The notes beneath the pieces were generated by a model that was not told the origin of the DNA, searched no databases, and saw nothing but the letters and a program-made list of their open reading frames with translations. A DNA stretch of 64,000 nucleotides from the NCBI GenBank assembly GCA_009823395.1, contig CM020515.1:8292489-8356488 (forward strand), in the 5' to 3' direction. Below, piece by piece: positions 13,001 to 23,603 of this stretch; position 1 is the first letter of the stretch; every line of letters starts with the position of its first letter. Origin of the DNA: Thamnaconus septentrionalis. Lineage: Eukaryota > Chordata > Actinopteri > Tetraodontiformes > Monacanthidae. The position numbers were made by a program, and so were the translations under genes.

Positions 13001-14675
13001 ACACTCAGGAGGACGCAACCTTCCGCGCTCCCTGCTGGGCTCGGCCGACTCGGAGGGCGGCGTGTTCGCGGTGCCCACCACGCTGCCCCCAAACAGCACG
13101 CGGCACAACAGAATGTTCTCCCCCAACAAGGAAGCCGAGCTCGCCTTCAGACAGCAGCTCGACTCCATCAGCGTAAGGCCGCCGCGCACGGCACGCTCTC
13201 TCGGCCCCCGGGCGAAAAGTCAAAGAGGGCAACGCTGACTATTGATTCTGCTTTCGCAGATGCAGTCGGATCTCTTCCTTCCCAGACACAGAAAACCGCG
13301 GAACAGACAGCTGAGGAAACCCCTGGTGGTTCAGGTAAGAGGGATGGCTTCTCCTCTGAAGTAATTTTCCGTCTGGATGTATTTTGCCGGAGGCGGGCGG
13401 CTGCTGTGCGCTTCCTTCAGCTGCTTCTGTCCTGTCCGCAGCGAACGCTCCTTCCCCGGACCACTGGAGACACTCCACAGCATGTCTGCTCCTTCTCCAT
13501 CCTGTCCAACTCCTCCGCAACAGGTACGCAGCACCAAAGATGCAAATCCCATGATTGATTCTGTAAAGGTCCAGTGTGGAATATTTGGCTTGATTTATGA
13601 CCCTGTCAAATACATAAAAGCGTATCCACACAGTACAAAGTAATTTGGTAATTTGGCCACTGTAGTTCACTGGCAAGCTCAGGAGAAGGAGAGTATGGCG
13701 TCTCTGAGGGGACTGAAGTAAAATAGCGCTGCAATCTAAAACCTGACCACTTGATGGCGCTGTTTCTTCTTCATAATCACTGAATATTGCACACCGAACC
13801 TTTCACATGCCGCTCCAACCAGTTTGAGGAGTGGGACGTTTTGTTTGCGCCATCTGTATTTTCATTCAGTGTCATTTTGTAAGACGACGCCCACCAATCC
13901 CACGGCTTCTCTCCCTCCCACCTTGCAGGCTCAGGAACTGGGTCTTTCCGGCCAATCAATGCTCGCCCGGCTCCCTTCGCCCGCCCCCCACTGCCCAAAG
14001 CTCCACACGCGGCGTCCAGCGGCTCTGCGCCGACCAATCAGCTGTCCAGTACGTGCTCCTGTTTTCATCATCTCAAAGGTTGTTTTGGTGTTACAGCCAG
14101 GATGACTTCAGGCCAATGAGGAGGCAGATGAGGAATTGTGACTCTATGTGTCCGTTGCTTTCTGGTGCAGTTGTTCTTGAAAATGTACAGCCTCTTCCTT
14201 TTTAATATTGAAATCCAAACTGAGCAAAGCATGCTGGAGCAGAGCGGAGCTGTATCTGTAGCGGAGATCCGACTATTGTTTTGTCCAGGAGGAGAAAAAA
14301 ATCTTCTCGTCCACTTCCTAAAGGTCATCCTGGAAACACTTTGCTTTTGCCAAAACCGATCCTACATTGCTCCTACGAGAGTCTTGTTTCCTGTCTGCCC
14401 CGATCATGTTCCGTCCTTGAATCCTTTGTGTTTCTCAACATGTTGTCGCTCTTTCAGGTGCCATTGACCTGGCGGCCAAGTCTGCAGGTATCATCCCGGG
14501 GAGTCCGTGCCGGGAGCCGAGCTCTCCCACTGCTGGAGCCGCCGCTGCCGCTGCCGCTGCCATCACCGCCACCACCAACACCAGCACAGCCATCAGTAGC
14601 AGCAGCACTGACGCCCCCGTCGTTGACGCGGAAGCCGACCCCGACCTGCTCCAGCACAACGTGCCAGAGGTCAGC

Positions 14676-14724
<49 letters not shown>

Positions 14725-17339
14725 ACAAGAATTGCATCAGAAAAAGCCTCCACAGATCTCCAAGAAACGATGTATTTAGCCCTCTGTTTGTAGCCTCCTG
14801 CAGAAATGCTCTGCTTCAGCTTCTCATCATGCACCTTCCACATGAAACAACAAAACAACATGGATTGTTAAAATGGAGATGAAGTGGTCCCAGAATGCCT
14901 GTGTTCCGACCAGTCGGGATCAACTCACATCACCAACAGTTGAACTTGTCGTGTTGGCAGAACGGCGTCGCTCCAGGCTCTCCGGGAGCGACCGACAGAG
15001 GAGGCGGAGGCGACTCTCTTCTCGCCCCGCCTAGCGTGGCCTCGCTCCTGGACATCTCGTTACCCGGACCCCCGGAGGAAGCGCCCGGAGAAGCTCAGAC
15101 GCACATCAGCGACTCCATCATTGAGCTGGCCATCAACTCGGCCCAGTACGGTGCGTTAAAAAAAAAAAAGTACTTACAGATGCAGTGTGATCACAAGCGT
15201 TGATGTTGGGCTTGATGTGCACTACCTGGCCACAATGAACCGGTTCAGATTAATAATTTTTTTACATTTGTAACTTAACTTGACTTAACTTAGCACAGCT
15301 TGGCTTGAATTAACGTAACTTAGCGTTGCCTAACATAACGGTCCGTAACTTAACGTAACATGACATGGATTAACTTAGCCAGACTTAATGAAACGTAACT
15401 TAACTTAGCGTAACTTAGCTTGTCTTATCTTAACATTGCTTAACTTTGCATAACTTAAATAGCTTGCAAAAGCTTGACTTGTACTTAATTTAACTTAAAT
15501 TTTCATAACTTTCTCTTAACTTAAGAGGAACAGATGTGGATCTTTAATGCAAATGTTTCAGGACTTAATGGTCCAGTGTGTCAAATTTGGTTGATTTGTG
15601 ATTTTTATACAGTATTGGTAAAAGCTTAAACACGCTGCCCATAAAAAGTCTCACCTTCTGTTCTGGCATTGCTTTAGTGTTTTTTTTGCGCTCAAGGCGC
15701 GCGGTGCGAACCCGACCTTCCGATCCCGAGTGTCGGTCGAGCTCGCTCTAATCGGCGCATTCTTCTCGGCCGCCGCCGTGCAGGTGAGGAGGCGGCCCTC
15801 TCTCCGGCCAAGCTGAGCAACAGCGACGGCTCCAAGCTGCTGACGTCGTCGCCCTCCGTCAGCCCCTCCAGAGGCTGGAGCCCCTCGCCCAGCCACGACC
15901 CCCAGTGGTACCCCAGCGACTCGTCCGACTCCACGCTGGGATGCCTCCTCTGTGAGTCCTCGGCTCGTCTGCACTGCCGACCCACAGAGACGGCGGCTCT
16001 GCCTTTTTGTTCAGATTTTTTTTTTTTAAATTTCCCCTGCACCTCTCATCCCTCCAGCCAGCATGGTCTCTCCTGATAAGGGCCGGCGGACCATCCTCAC
16101 CCCCACCGGGCCCTCCAGCGGCACAGCGTTGCTGGGACCGAGTCTCTTAGACTGCAACTCCCATGATTCCTTTCAGTCCCGCGGCCTTCCGGACGTGGCA
16201 GAAGTAAGTGTTTGCTGCACACTGCACATTCTAAACTTTTCTTCATTTGTTGCTCATGCGATTCCCATCTTTGTTTGTTTTTCTTTTGCTGGTTTTAGGA
16301 CTGGTTCGACCTTTTTATATGCAAAAAAATGCTGTTTATAAAGCCACAATACCAGTTGCATGCCTCAGTGATAAACGCAGAGCTGCATTCAGCAGCTTAA
16401 CCTTTTCAAAAAGCTGACAGTCTAAAACAAGTAGTCCAACTCTGTTTGAGTAATCATGCCAAGAAGACAATTTATTGCTTCATCCATTTAGCAAGAAAAG
16501 CCACATCTCTGAGTAACTGCAACAGATGACAAACAAAAAAAGATTTAACACCTTCAGTATAAAATTTAAAGTTTTGGCCTGCTTTCCTCTTGTAGATCTT
16601 CCAGTTGTATTCTCTCTGTCTGAAAGTTAGAAAGGCCCGTTTTACATTTTCAACCCAAGATGGTGCCGTTGAGAGACAGAGAAAAGTGAAAAGTTGACCC
16701 ATGTTTATTTTCAGAACAGTTTTTCTCAGATGTGGCCAAGACCTTTTTTTTCTTCTTTGTCAGATTTTCGATCCTTGTCATTGCGTGTCGAAATTTTCAA
16801 TATGACAATTGAGTCGTGGCTGGAGATGGTGGGTGGATCGGACACACGTTGTTGTCATAACTCTCAATTTAATTAAATGAAATTAATTCATAAATAAATG
16901 GGCAAAATTCAAAGTACGAGGCGCCCAAACGGCTCCGCAGCCTCCCTACGCGTCTCCTCCTGTCTCCGTCCGTCTGCTGCCTCTCCCCTCTCTCCCTCTC
17001 TCCCCTCTCTCCCCCCTCTCTCTCTCTCTCTGCCCCTCGCGCTCGCCCACATCCCCATCACATCCACACCCAAGGATACCCCCACACCCCCGCCCACTGC
17101 TGCAATAATTGAAGCGCGCCTTTACAATTCAAAAGGACTTTGAAAAAATAACGGTATTAATCGGACTGCTGTCATTTCATTTCACGTGACTTTTCCTCAC
17201 CGCTTTTGACGACGTGTCTCTGCAGGTGGACTCCCAGCTGGCGTGCATGATGAGCGAGAGCAGCGTGGACTACATCGCCCGCTTCAACGACCTGGCCCAG
17301 GAGCTGGCCGTCACCGAGCCTTCGCTCCCGCCGCCCTGA
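4017..17339 (+). CDS. cramp1: Cramped chromatin regulator homologue 1 (SANT-domain protein), complete, 19 coding exons
   Basis: Coding exons: 4017-4392, 5996-6198, 6806-6959, 7417-7500, 7700-7748, 8531-8616, 9502-9625, 9962-10043, 10393-11286, 12447-12624, 13009-13172, 13260-13334, 13442-13523, 13929-14048, 14458-14669, 14961-15150, 15784-15951, 16058-16203, 17226-17339. They total 3,501 bp, giving 1,166 aa against about 1,269 in human. Recognisable blocks in order are DQHHFLRSSVRPPSKR, the SANT domain across exons 2-3 (RRQWESWSAEDKNSFFEGLYE, HGKDFEAIQNNI, VRHFYYRTWHKISKHID), KKSSQELYGLICYAELRKK, MVVELHRKVSSLIEYLKQKW, GVARVVHSKASCTVHW, FAVPTTLPPNSTRHN, VCSFSILSNSS, ISDSIIELAINSAQYG and DYIARFNDLAQEL. 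Cramped is a Polycomb-linked nuclear protein in fly, and vertebrate CRAMP1 has been tied to linker histone H1 gene expression. The start matches human MTVKLG at MTLGSR. Exon 9 is unusually long (894 bp). The C-terminus ends soon after RFNDLAQEL, shorter than human. Exons 12-19 are closely packed, with one intron of only 87 bp. Confidence 0.95.
5081..5160. repeat. AAT/ATT-rich microsatellite in cramp1 intron 1
   Basis: An interrupted run of AAT units with occasional GAT and AAC variants is visible. It sits in the first coding-exon intron, and the rest of that intron shows no conserved coding block. Confidence 0.85.
7814..8458. mobile_element. MITE-like element with inverted ends in cramp1 intron 5
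   Basis: The left end reads GGTCCAGTGTGTAA and the right end TTACACACTGGAC, a near-perfect terminal inverted repeat. A TTAA lies at the left border, as expected for piggyBac-type insertions, although the right border is degenerate. No transposase is encoded. Diverged relatives occur at 13564-13803 and 15567-15650. The right part holds a strong internal hairpin at 8350-8440. Confidence 0.7.
11390..11456. mobile_element. Short fold-back element in cramp1 intron 9
   Basis: About 66 bp begins with GCGTTTCCAT and ends with ATGGAAACAC, with an inner GCGCAAAATC/GATTTCGC symmetry. The same GTTTCCAT ends bound a larger element in znf598 (61100-61605). It looks like a minimal fold-back copy. Confidence 0.45.
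13564..13803. mobile_element. Second MITE-like copy, cramp1 intron 13
   Basis: It starts with AAAGGTCCAGTGTGGAATA and ends with TATTGCACACCGAACCTTT, resembling the ends of the 7.8-kb copy. It is about 240 bp and non-coding, and fills most of the intron between exons 13 and 14. Confidence 0.6.
14679..14722. repeat. (CA)n microsatellite directly after the cramp1 exon 15 donor
   Basis: A pure CA tract of about 22 units begins within about 12 bp of the GTCAGC donor of the exon ending at 14669. Confidence 0.9.
15270..15515. repeat. Degenerate TAACTTAACT-type tandem array in cramp1 intron 16
   Basis: About 245 bp consists of diverged copies of a 5-10 bp unit resembling TTAACTTAACT, with substitutions such as TAGCTTGGCT. 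No coding or regulatory role is apparent. Confidence 0.75.
15567..15650. mobile_element. Truncated MITE-like copy, cramp1 intron 16
   Basis: It begins with TGGTCCAGTGTGTCAAATTT and shares the internal GGTAAAAGCTT block with the 7.8-kb element. The right end was not found, so it is partial. Confidence 0.45.
16868..17083. repeat. Copy A of a ~210-bp near-identical dispersed duplication (last cramp1 intron)
   Basis: The segment starts with an AATTAAATGAAATTAATTC block, passes through CGAGGCGCCCAAACGG and a CT-rich tract, and ends with CACACCCAAGGATACCCCC. The same series occurs in the same order and orientation at 27618-27831, just upstream of arhgdig. Outside the CT tract only a few substitutions are visible, plus a CTC-unit length change. 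Copy A ends about 140 bp before the last cramp1 exon. Confidence 0.9.
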
Positions 17340-18900
17340 GCTTGAGCTCCTCCCCCTCCGGGCGGCCGGCCAGACCCACCGTTCCCTCTCCGGAGCGAAG
17401 AGAAGCTGCGCAGCGAGTTCCCTAAAGCCATCGCCCCCTCTCCCCCGCCCCCCCCAACCCTGTTTGTAAAAGTGCAATAAACCCTGTTAAACGTTTTGCT
17501 ATGACGCGCGATCGGAAGGTTTTTGTTTTGTGGTTGTTTTTTTTTTTGTTTTTTTTCCTTTCTCCGTTGCTTGAGGTGAAACAGCCCTTTAAAAAAAAAA
17601 ACACTTTTGGAAGAACAAATGTGTTTTTCGGAAACACAACCTCATGTACAGGAGATACAATGCCATACACGAACAACCGATATTTTCCGAGCGCGTCGTC
17701 TGTCTTGTTCCTGCTCCTCGTCAGATCAAAACCCCGCAAAGAGGGTGAATGTGAATGAATTTTTTTTTTAATGATTATTATTTTATTTTTTATACAAATG
17801 TTTTACCAGCCGCAGCTGCACTAGCGGGAGGTGGATCGCAATCCGGTCGGAGCGGAGTCGCTCGTCTTTGTTCGGTCATGATCGGTTCAGGTTTTAAAGC
17901 GGTTGCGTTTTTATTTTTTGTTCGGAACGCAGCTTTTTTTTATTTATTTTTTTTTTACCCCACCCCCCTCGCGCAAGTTGGCATCGATTTTTCCCACTCC
18001 TGTGTGTAACGTGGAAGCTCAAAGCTAAACCACAACCATTTTCTTTTTTTTCTTTTTTTTCCGACTACAATTCCCAAAGCATCCTTAAGTCAGTCGCTTT
18101 GTGCAGTTTTTTTTTTTTTAACGAATACTTATGACAGACGATCCAGAAAAAAACAAAAAAAAACATAAAAAGGATGGCGCTCTTCCACACGCGTATTTAT
18201 TTTACAGTTTCTTACATATCAGCTTTATACAAAGATATTTTAACTCTCGTTGAAATAGTATTGAGGAGCTTTTGGCCAATAGCGACGCTAATGCATGTCA
18301 AACTTACCCCGTGTCTTGCACTACTAACCCGAAGCAAGTCGAGGACTGAGCGGAATCGCCTTTATCCCATAATGTGACCAACTACATTCTAATTTCTTCT
18401 TCTTCTTCTCGACACAGTTATTTATAATTCCCAGCAGTGTTACACTCCAGTTGAAAGCGGCCGCTTGGCCTGCCGGGCAAACGAAACACTCACGAAGACG
18501 TTGTCGACACTCCCCGTTTTTTTATTTTCCCGTGCGAAACCTTCTTCCCGGGTCGCGCTCCGTCGCAGGTTCCTCGTCCTCTGCGAAATGTTCTGCCGAG
18601 ATGGGCAGCTGAACTCGTAGCTCCGCTCGCGCGAACCATCGCACGGCCAGAAATCCTCCAGAACTTTCAGGAAAACCAGCACTGTCGATATGCAGTAGTG
18701 TGAACGTTACTCCCTCGTCTATATTCTCATCTCAAGAGCGGGAACCTGTTGTAAGATGTCATTCCACAAATGCAATTTCAAAATCATTCAGTCGTTTGTT
18801 TGTTTGTTTTTTATTATTTTATTTCTGAAGCACCTTTTGCAGGGCTTTGACCCCGTTGTGGGGGAAATAAAAGCTCGATTGATGTTTTCTCCGTTTGTGA
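17340..18900 (+). other. cramp1 3' UTR region with polyadenylation signals
   Basis: After the TGA at 17337-17339 there is a first AATAAA at 17475-17480 and a second at 18866-18871. Between them lie T-rich tracts and no conserved ORF. Either signal could define the transcript end. The gene is convergent with dhrs7b. Confidence 0.55.
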
Positions 18901-19284
18901 CGGACATCTGAGAAAGAAAAAAAAGAACCTTCATCTTCTGGATTTTAAAAAAGAAAGAAGGAAGATGTTTTCCTTATTTTTCTTGTTCAAATTTTAGTAC
19001 AAGTATTTACTTGCGCTTTTGTAAGGTAAAGTAAATTGTTCTTTGGACTATTTATTGTTATCAGTTTGGGGGGGTTGGGTGATAAAAGTTAATATTAAGA
19101 AGACCTTTAAAAAGGAGAAAAATATCTGTTTTAAGCTTTCAGTTTGTAAAAAATTGTTTTTATTCTGTGTATAAAGATAGCTGAAAACACGTCGCTGGTC
19201 TTCTGTGTATTACTTTGTGGATATATAAAATGTTTACTTTGCAGGTTTCAAGACTAATGAACTGAAAATTCTTTGTCATAAACA

Positions 19285-19290
19285 TTTATT
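19285..19290 (-). terminator. Probable dhrs7b polyadenylation signal
   Basis: TTTATT on plus (AATAAA on minus) lies 200 bp beyond the dhrs7b stop codon at 19490-19492. Confidence 0.5.
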
Positions 19291-19489
19291 GCATACAAAT
19301 TCAAGAAATAACCAAAAGGATGTTCACCATTTCAGAACATATCATCATTATTATTATTACTATTACTACTATGATGATAATAATTTTATTTTAATGTGGT
19401 TTAGTTCAGCTCCAGTCGAGAATCAACCTTTGAGAAAAGGTACGTATGATAATGTCTTATGTTTTCTGGTTCATTTCCTGTCTGTCCTG

Positions 19490-20499
19490 TCACTCTCTCT
19501 TAGGCTTCTGCTCCTTGCGGGCTCGTGACGACATCAGCTTGAAGAAGAGCGCCGGCCACAGCGTGCGCAGGTAGACGGCCACAGTGGGCAGGGCTCCTGC
19601 CAGCACCACGTCTTTGCTCCTGTGGCGGACGGCCTTCAGGACGGCCTGAGCCACGTCGGCGGGGTCCCAACCCGTCGCCGTGTTCTTATCCATGACTGGA
19701 GGTGGCGGAGCACAAGAGAAGACACGACACTGAGGCAGTAGGTCGACACAAAGTGCCTCCTCACTTCCTTGTCTAGTTCCCAAACATCTTTTGTTATCAG
19801 TTAATTATCATTTGATCTTAAAAATATGATCCTTTTTTGATTTGAAACTCACATCAGGATTTTTCAAACTTTCAGAACCCAATTGTTTCTTTTAAGAGCT
19901 TAGCGTCTGTAGAATTTGGTCTGGTCTTACAGTCATGGTGTCTTTCAAAGTAGAGAAAACCTGCTGAAAGTCGTATTATTGGTAAGGCCATATTAAAGCC
20001 AAATGCAATTTTTTTGATAGTATAGAAAAACAAAACTGAACTGAAATTATATTAATACTAATTAAGTAATATAATAGTGGTTTTTCATAATTTTTTTCAG
20101 TGTTTTAAGAGTAATTTCAATAAAGAGCTAAATACCGTGGTGCTTCAAAGACACCGATTGTGTTGTAATTGACATGAAAGCACATTTTCTACATATCAAT
20201 GATATTTTTTTCTACTATGAGGTGGGTCACTCAAACACTCCATCCATCTTCCAGTCAAAAAGTTTGCCCGCTGGTCTCACCTCCATACTTGGAGCCGTCT
20301 CCCGTGACGGCATTGAGCGACAGGTTGGTGCGGATGTAGCCGGGACTGATGACGGACACGCCGATCCCGTCGCGCTCCACCTCGGCCCGCAAGCAGTCGA
20401 AGTAGGCCTGGGTGGCGTGTTTGGAGGCTGCGTCTGAACACAGCAGGTGCAAAGCAGAGGCCCTGCATTAGTCTGAGTCGACTCTGACTTGAAAACTTA

Positions 20500-20538
<39 letters not shown>

Positions 20539-21769
20539 GGAAGAGGCAACCTACAAGCTGATCTGTAAGGAATGGCGATCTTGCCCTGAACGCTGCTGAT
20601 GGCAATGATGTGGCCGCTGCGACGTCCAACCATGGAGGGCAGGAGAGCTGCGATTGGGCGGAGACAAGAATCGGTGAGTGGGCTCAAAAAAATAAATAAA
20701 AATCTTTGGACATCCACTGATCTTGGAGGGCCAGTGCTGTTGATCCGAGCTGACTGACCTTGTGTGAGAGCGATGGGCCCGAAATAATTTGTCTCCATCA
20801 CATCTCGCTGCACTGACACGCTGGTGTCCAGGATGTTCCCCCGGAAACTGATTCCCGCATTGTTGATGAGGACGTCCACATGCCCGTAGCATTTAAGGAT
20901 CTCCTCTGCGGCTCTGTCCACCGTGTGTCTGTCGGCCAGGTCGAAGGTGACGGTGCTGGGAGTGTGAGTCTGCTGCTTGAACAGAACAAAGCTGTTAGTC
21001 CTTGGATTATTTCGACCACTTATTCCCTACTTCTTTGAAACTGTTTTCTTCCATGAGCATCAGAGGTTGGAGGGACACCAGTAATACTTTGTTGCATATT
21101 TTCAAAAAATATACTTCACTTCATGTTATCACATACACACCTTCTGTTTCGCACTTGCTGAGGTTGCCGTAAGTTCCTGGACTACCTGCTGCAGGCGGGT
21201 CGCATCTCGTCCGCACAGCACGAGCCGCGCACCTGCAGCGTGGAAGGCTCGTGCACACTCTGCGACACAGAAGATGCACCTCTTGTCAATGATTTACATT
21301 CAAACACCAGCAGTGCTAATTTTGTTGATTAATTGTTGATGTTAATTTTGTCATAGTTATTGTCAACAACCTTGAGATATCAGAATCAGAAAAAACTAAA
21401 TCTACTGTAATTTTAGTCGACTAAAATTATTATATATTTCGTCAACTAAAACTAGACTGAAACAATGTAGATGATTAAATTATGACTAAAACTAAATAAC
21501 ATTTTAGTCAAAAGGCTATGACTAAAACTAAATCAAATTTTGCTGTCAAAATTAACCCTGAACACCAGCACACGCGCACTAGATGAACAGATGAAACAAA
21601 ACTCGCGCCCTCCACCTTTTCCAAGTCCAGAGCTGGCGCCCGTGATGACCACCACTGCATCCTGCAGAGCAGCACCAGGTCTGAGGCGAAGCAGGAGCCG
21701 ATAGAGCAGCACGGCCCCCGCACTGGCTAGAAGGAGCTGAAGCACCCCTCCTCCGGTGACACGCTCCAT
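19490..21769 (-). CDS. dhrs7b: Dehydrogenase/reductase SDR family member 7B, complete, six coding exons
   Basis: Coding exons in transcription order: 21769-21616, 21259-21141, 20972-20759, 20647-20555, 20433-20281, 19695-19490. The sum is 939 bp, or 312 aa (human about 325), with all phases consistent. An N-terminal hydrophobic segment (about residues 9-29) is followed by a classical SDR fold: TGASSGLG cofactor loop at 43-50, NNAG at 128-131, AISS with the catalytic Ser near 180, and YAASK at 194-198 with catalytic Tyr and Lys. The C-terminus keeps [14 protein letters not shown] and a basic tail. DHRS7B (PexRAP) is known as a membrane acyl/alkyl-dihydroxyacetone-phosphate reductase of ether-lipid synthesis in peroxisomes and ER. 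The ATG at 21769 lies in an exon whose acceptor is at 21794/21795, so the 5' UTR is spliced. Introns carry a hAT-like remnant and a poly-T tract. Confidence 0.95.
19990..20274. mobile_element. Diverged hAT-like element remnant in the last dhrs7b intron
   Basis: The sequence tracks the complete element at 47671-47985: an AAGAGTAATTTCAATA-type block, TTTTCTACATATC, GGTGGGTCAC, then AGTCAAAAAGTTTGCCC at the end. Its terminal repeat stops about 6 bp before the GT of the dhrs7b donor (minus strand, exon ending 20281). The left end is not clear. Confidence 0.6.
20503..20535. repeat. Poly-T tract, dhrs7b intron 4
   Basis: An uninterrupted run of about 32 T follows the dhrs7b intron border region. 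On minus it is poly-A, so it does not supply a polypyrimidine tract to that intron. Confidence 0.85.
21290..21560. repeat. AT-rich interspersed repeat in dhrs7b intron 1
   Basis: Several imperfect copies of ACTAAAACTAAAT, GTCAACTAAAAC and their complements (AATTTTGTTGA) occur on both sides, giving a fold-back-like arrangement. There is no coding potential. It resembles a decayed non-autonomous transposon, but I cannot name a family. Confidence 0.45.
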
Positions 21770-22506
21770 TGTCAGAACTCAACCTCCCAGACAGCTGTAG
21801 ACAACACAAAGTAAACCAGTTATTCAGGGAAAAAAAAAATTAAGCTACAGAGAAAAATAAACACATTATTTGGCCTTTGTTTCCATGGTTCCGTCTGTCA
21901 AGCAGACTGGAACATTAGCACCAATGTTACATTACCAGAGTACATTTATACTGTTATGAACACCTGTGCTTCATAACTGATGCTAAACACATGACTGCTT
22001 GACAATGTAAAATACAGCAGCCACAACAGTGAGACCTCTATAGTACTTCTGGCCAGGATCATATTATATTAAATGGAAATTTAAAAAAGAAAAGAAAAGA
22101 AAAAAAAAAAAAGTGCTGTGTACAGTTAAATAATTGGCTTTGTGAACAAATGCAATAATTACAACACACATTGTAGTTGTCAATGATACAGAAATATGCC
22201 TTTACAAGACAAACGACTCGCTTGAAACCAGCAAACAAAGCCATTTGCTCAAGCGTCACATGCGTTTGACTTTGGTTTTCACTGACCAGAGCCACAAGCA
22301 CCGAAAGTCCGGAGACAGAAAATTCAATTTGCAAAGACCATGCCAATAATATAAAAGGAGGAGAGGCAAATGTCTTGACAAGAGTGGCTTCACCACTCAT
22401 TCACCTACACATGTGAGCTAATGCTAGCATGAAGCCAGGGTCCACACTGTGGGCAGCAAACTCTCACAGATAACCCGGCGTGATGGTCTCAAATATGTGT
22501 ACTCAC

Positions 22507-22610
22507 CTGATCTTGCTGGTTAAAAGAACATTTTGACACACCAGCATCAACTCACAGCAGGTTGGTGGGGAGTTTACAAGTGTCTGTCAGTACTACTTCC
22601 GGGGTGACAC
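22507..22610 (-). promoter_or_regulatory. dhrs7b non-coding first exon and ETS-type promoter
   Basis: On minus, AAGATCAG|GTGAGT forms a strong donor with the exon ending at 22507, and it can join the acceptor GTCTACAG before 21794. An ETS/GABP-type CCGGAAGT (minus) lies at 22595-22602, close to the likely start. The exon 5' limit is inferred. Confidence 0.55.
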
Positions 22611-22619
22611 CGTGATCTA

Positions 22620-23562
22620 TGACGGCAGGGGGCGATGTTGCGCGACATTGTCGTCAACATCTAAGAAGAAGAACCATTACGTCACTGACGTAAGCGTTTG
22701 TCTTTTGGCGAAAAATACGCACAGCACCCCGTGAATTTAAGCTTATTAACTTTTCCTAAACGTTTATTTGCTGTCAGTTTGTCAATCTCAGTTATTTGTG
22801 AGAAAAAGTATTGCCTTGAACACACGTTCTTGAAGTTGAAGAAATACACATTAACAGTATGTCTCAAATATTTAGCTCGATTTAATTTAGCCTCTTTGAA
22901 GAACGTCTTCTGACGTTGTAATGTCAGAAGGAACGACAACTAAAAATGTATTAAATTATTTTTTTTTTAATAAACATAACATAACACATTGTTAGCCAAC
23001 CAAAAGCAAGTGACTCTAAACTTTAATTTATTTCTCCGGAAATCCAATAGATGTCACTAACTATCCGCTAAAGAGCGTTGGCTTTCCCACTACCAGATCA
23101 ATAGATGATTGGAGGGGTGAAAAGATGGAGCTTCGCCCAATGCTTCTTGAATAAAACATTTTTTTCAAGGAGATGTTGTTTTGCGATAAATCAAAGTCAC
23201 ATTTTCCCCTTCCTTAATTGTGGATCATTGTTCTGAATGAAATTAATCCTTTACATCAACCCTGCACATAGTTAGTCCTTCATCTCCTGTCACACACCTT
23301 GATTACTCAGTCACCTTTGTATTTGTTCATTCATCACTGGCCCCACGCCTTAACTACTGGAGATGATTTATTTATTATTCTCCCAGAGAGTTAGCGATTC
23401 TTTCCCAGACTGAGTAATTTAGGCGGCTACGGTTGAACTGACTCCAAATGTGGCGGCATGGTTTTTACCCCACGCTAAGCTGAGATAAATTCTCTATCTT
23501 CTCTGTCAGAAACAGGAATTTAGACAGTGCTTGCACATAGACACCAATTGAATGCCTTTCAT

Positions 23563-23603
<41 letters not shown>

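Noticed and set aside
15270..15515. CRISPR-like or structured array
   Set aside because: Units are 5-10 bp and degenerate with no spacers; the genome is a vertebrate one.
22650..22940. Opposed 71- and 85-codon frames near 22.8 kb
   Set aside because: Neither shows a domain, both overlap on opposite strands, and no splice or promoter signals support them.
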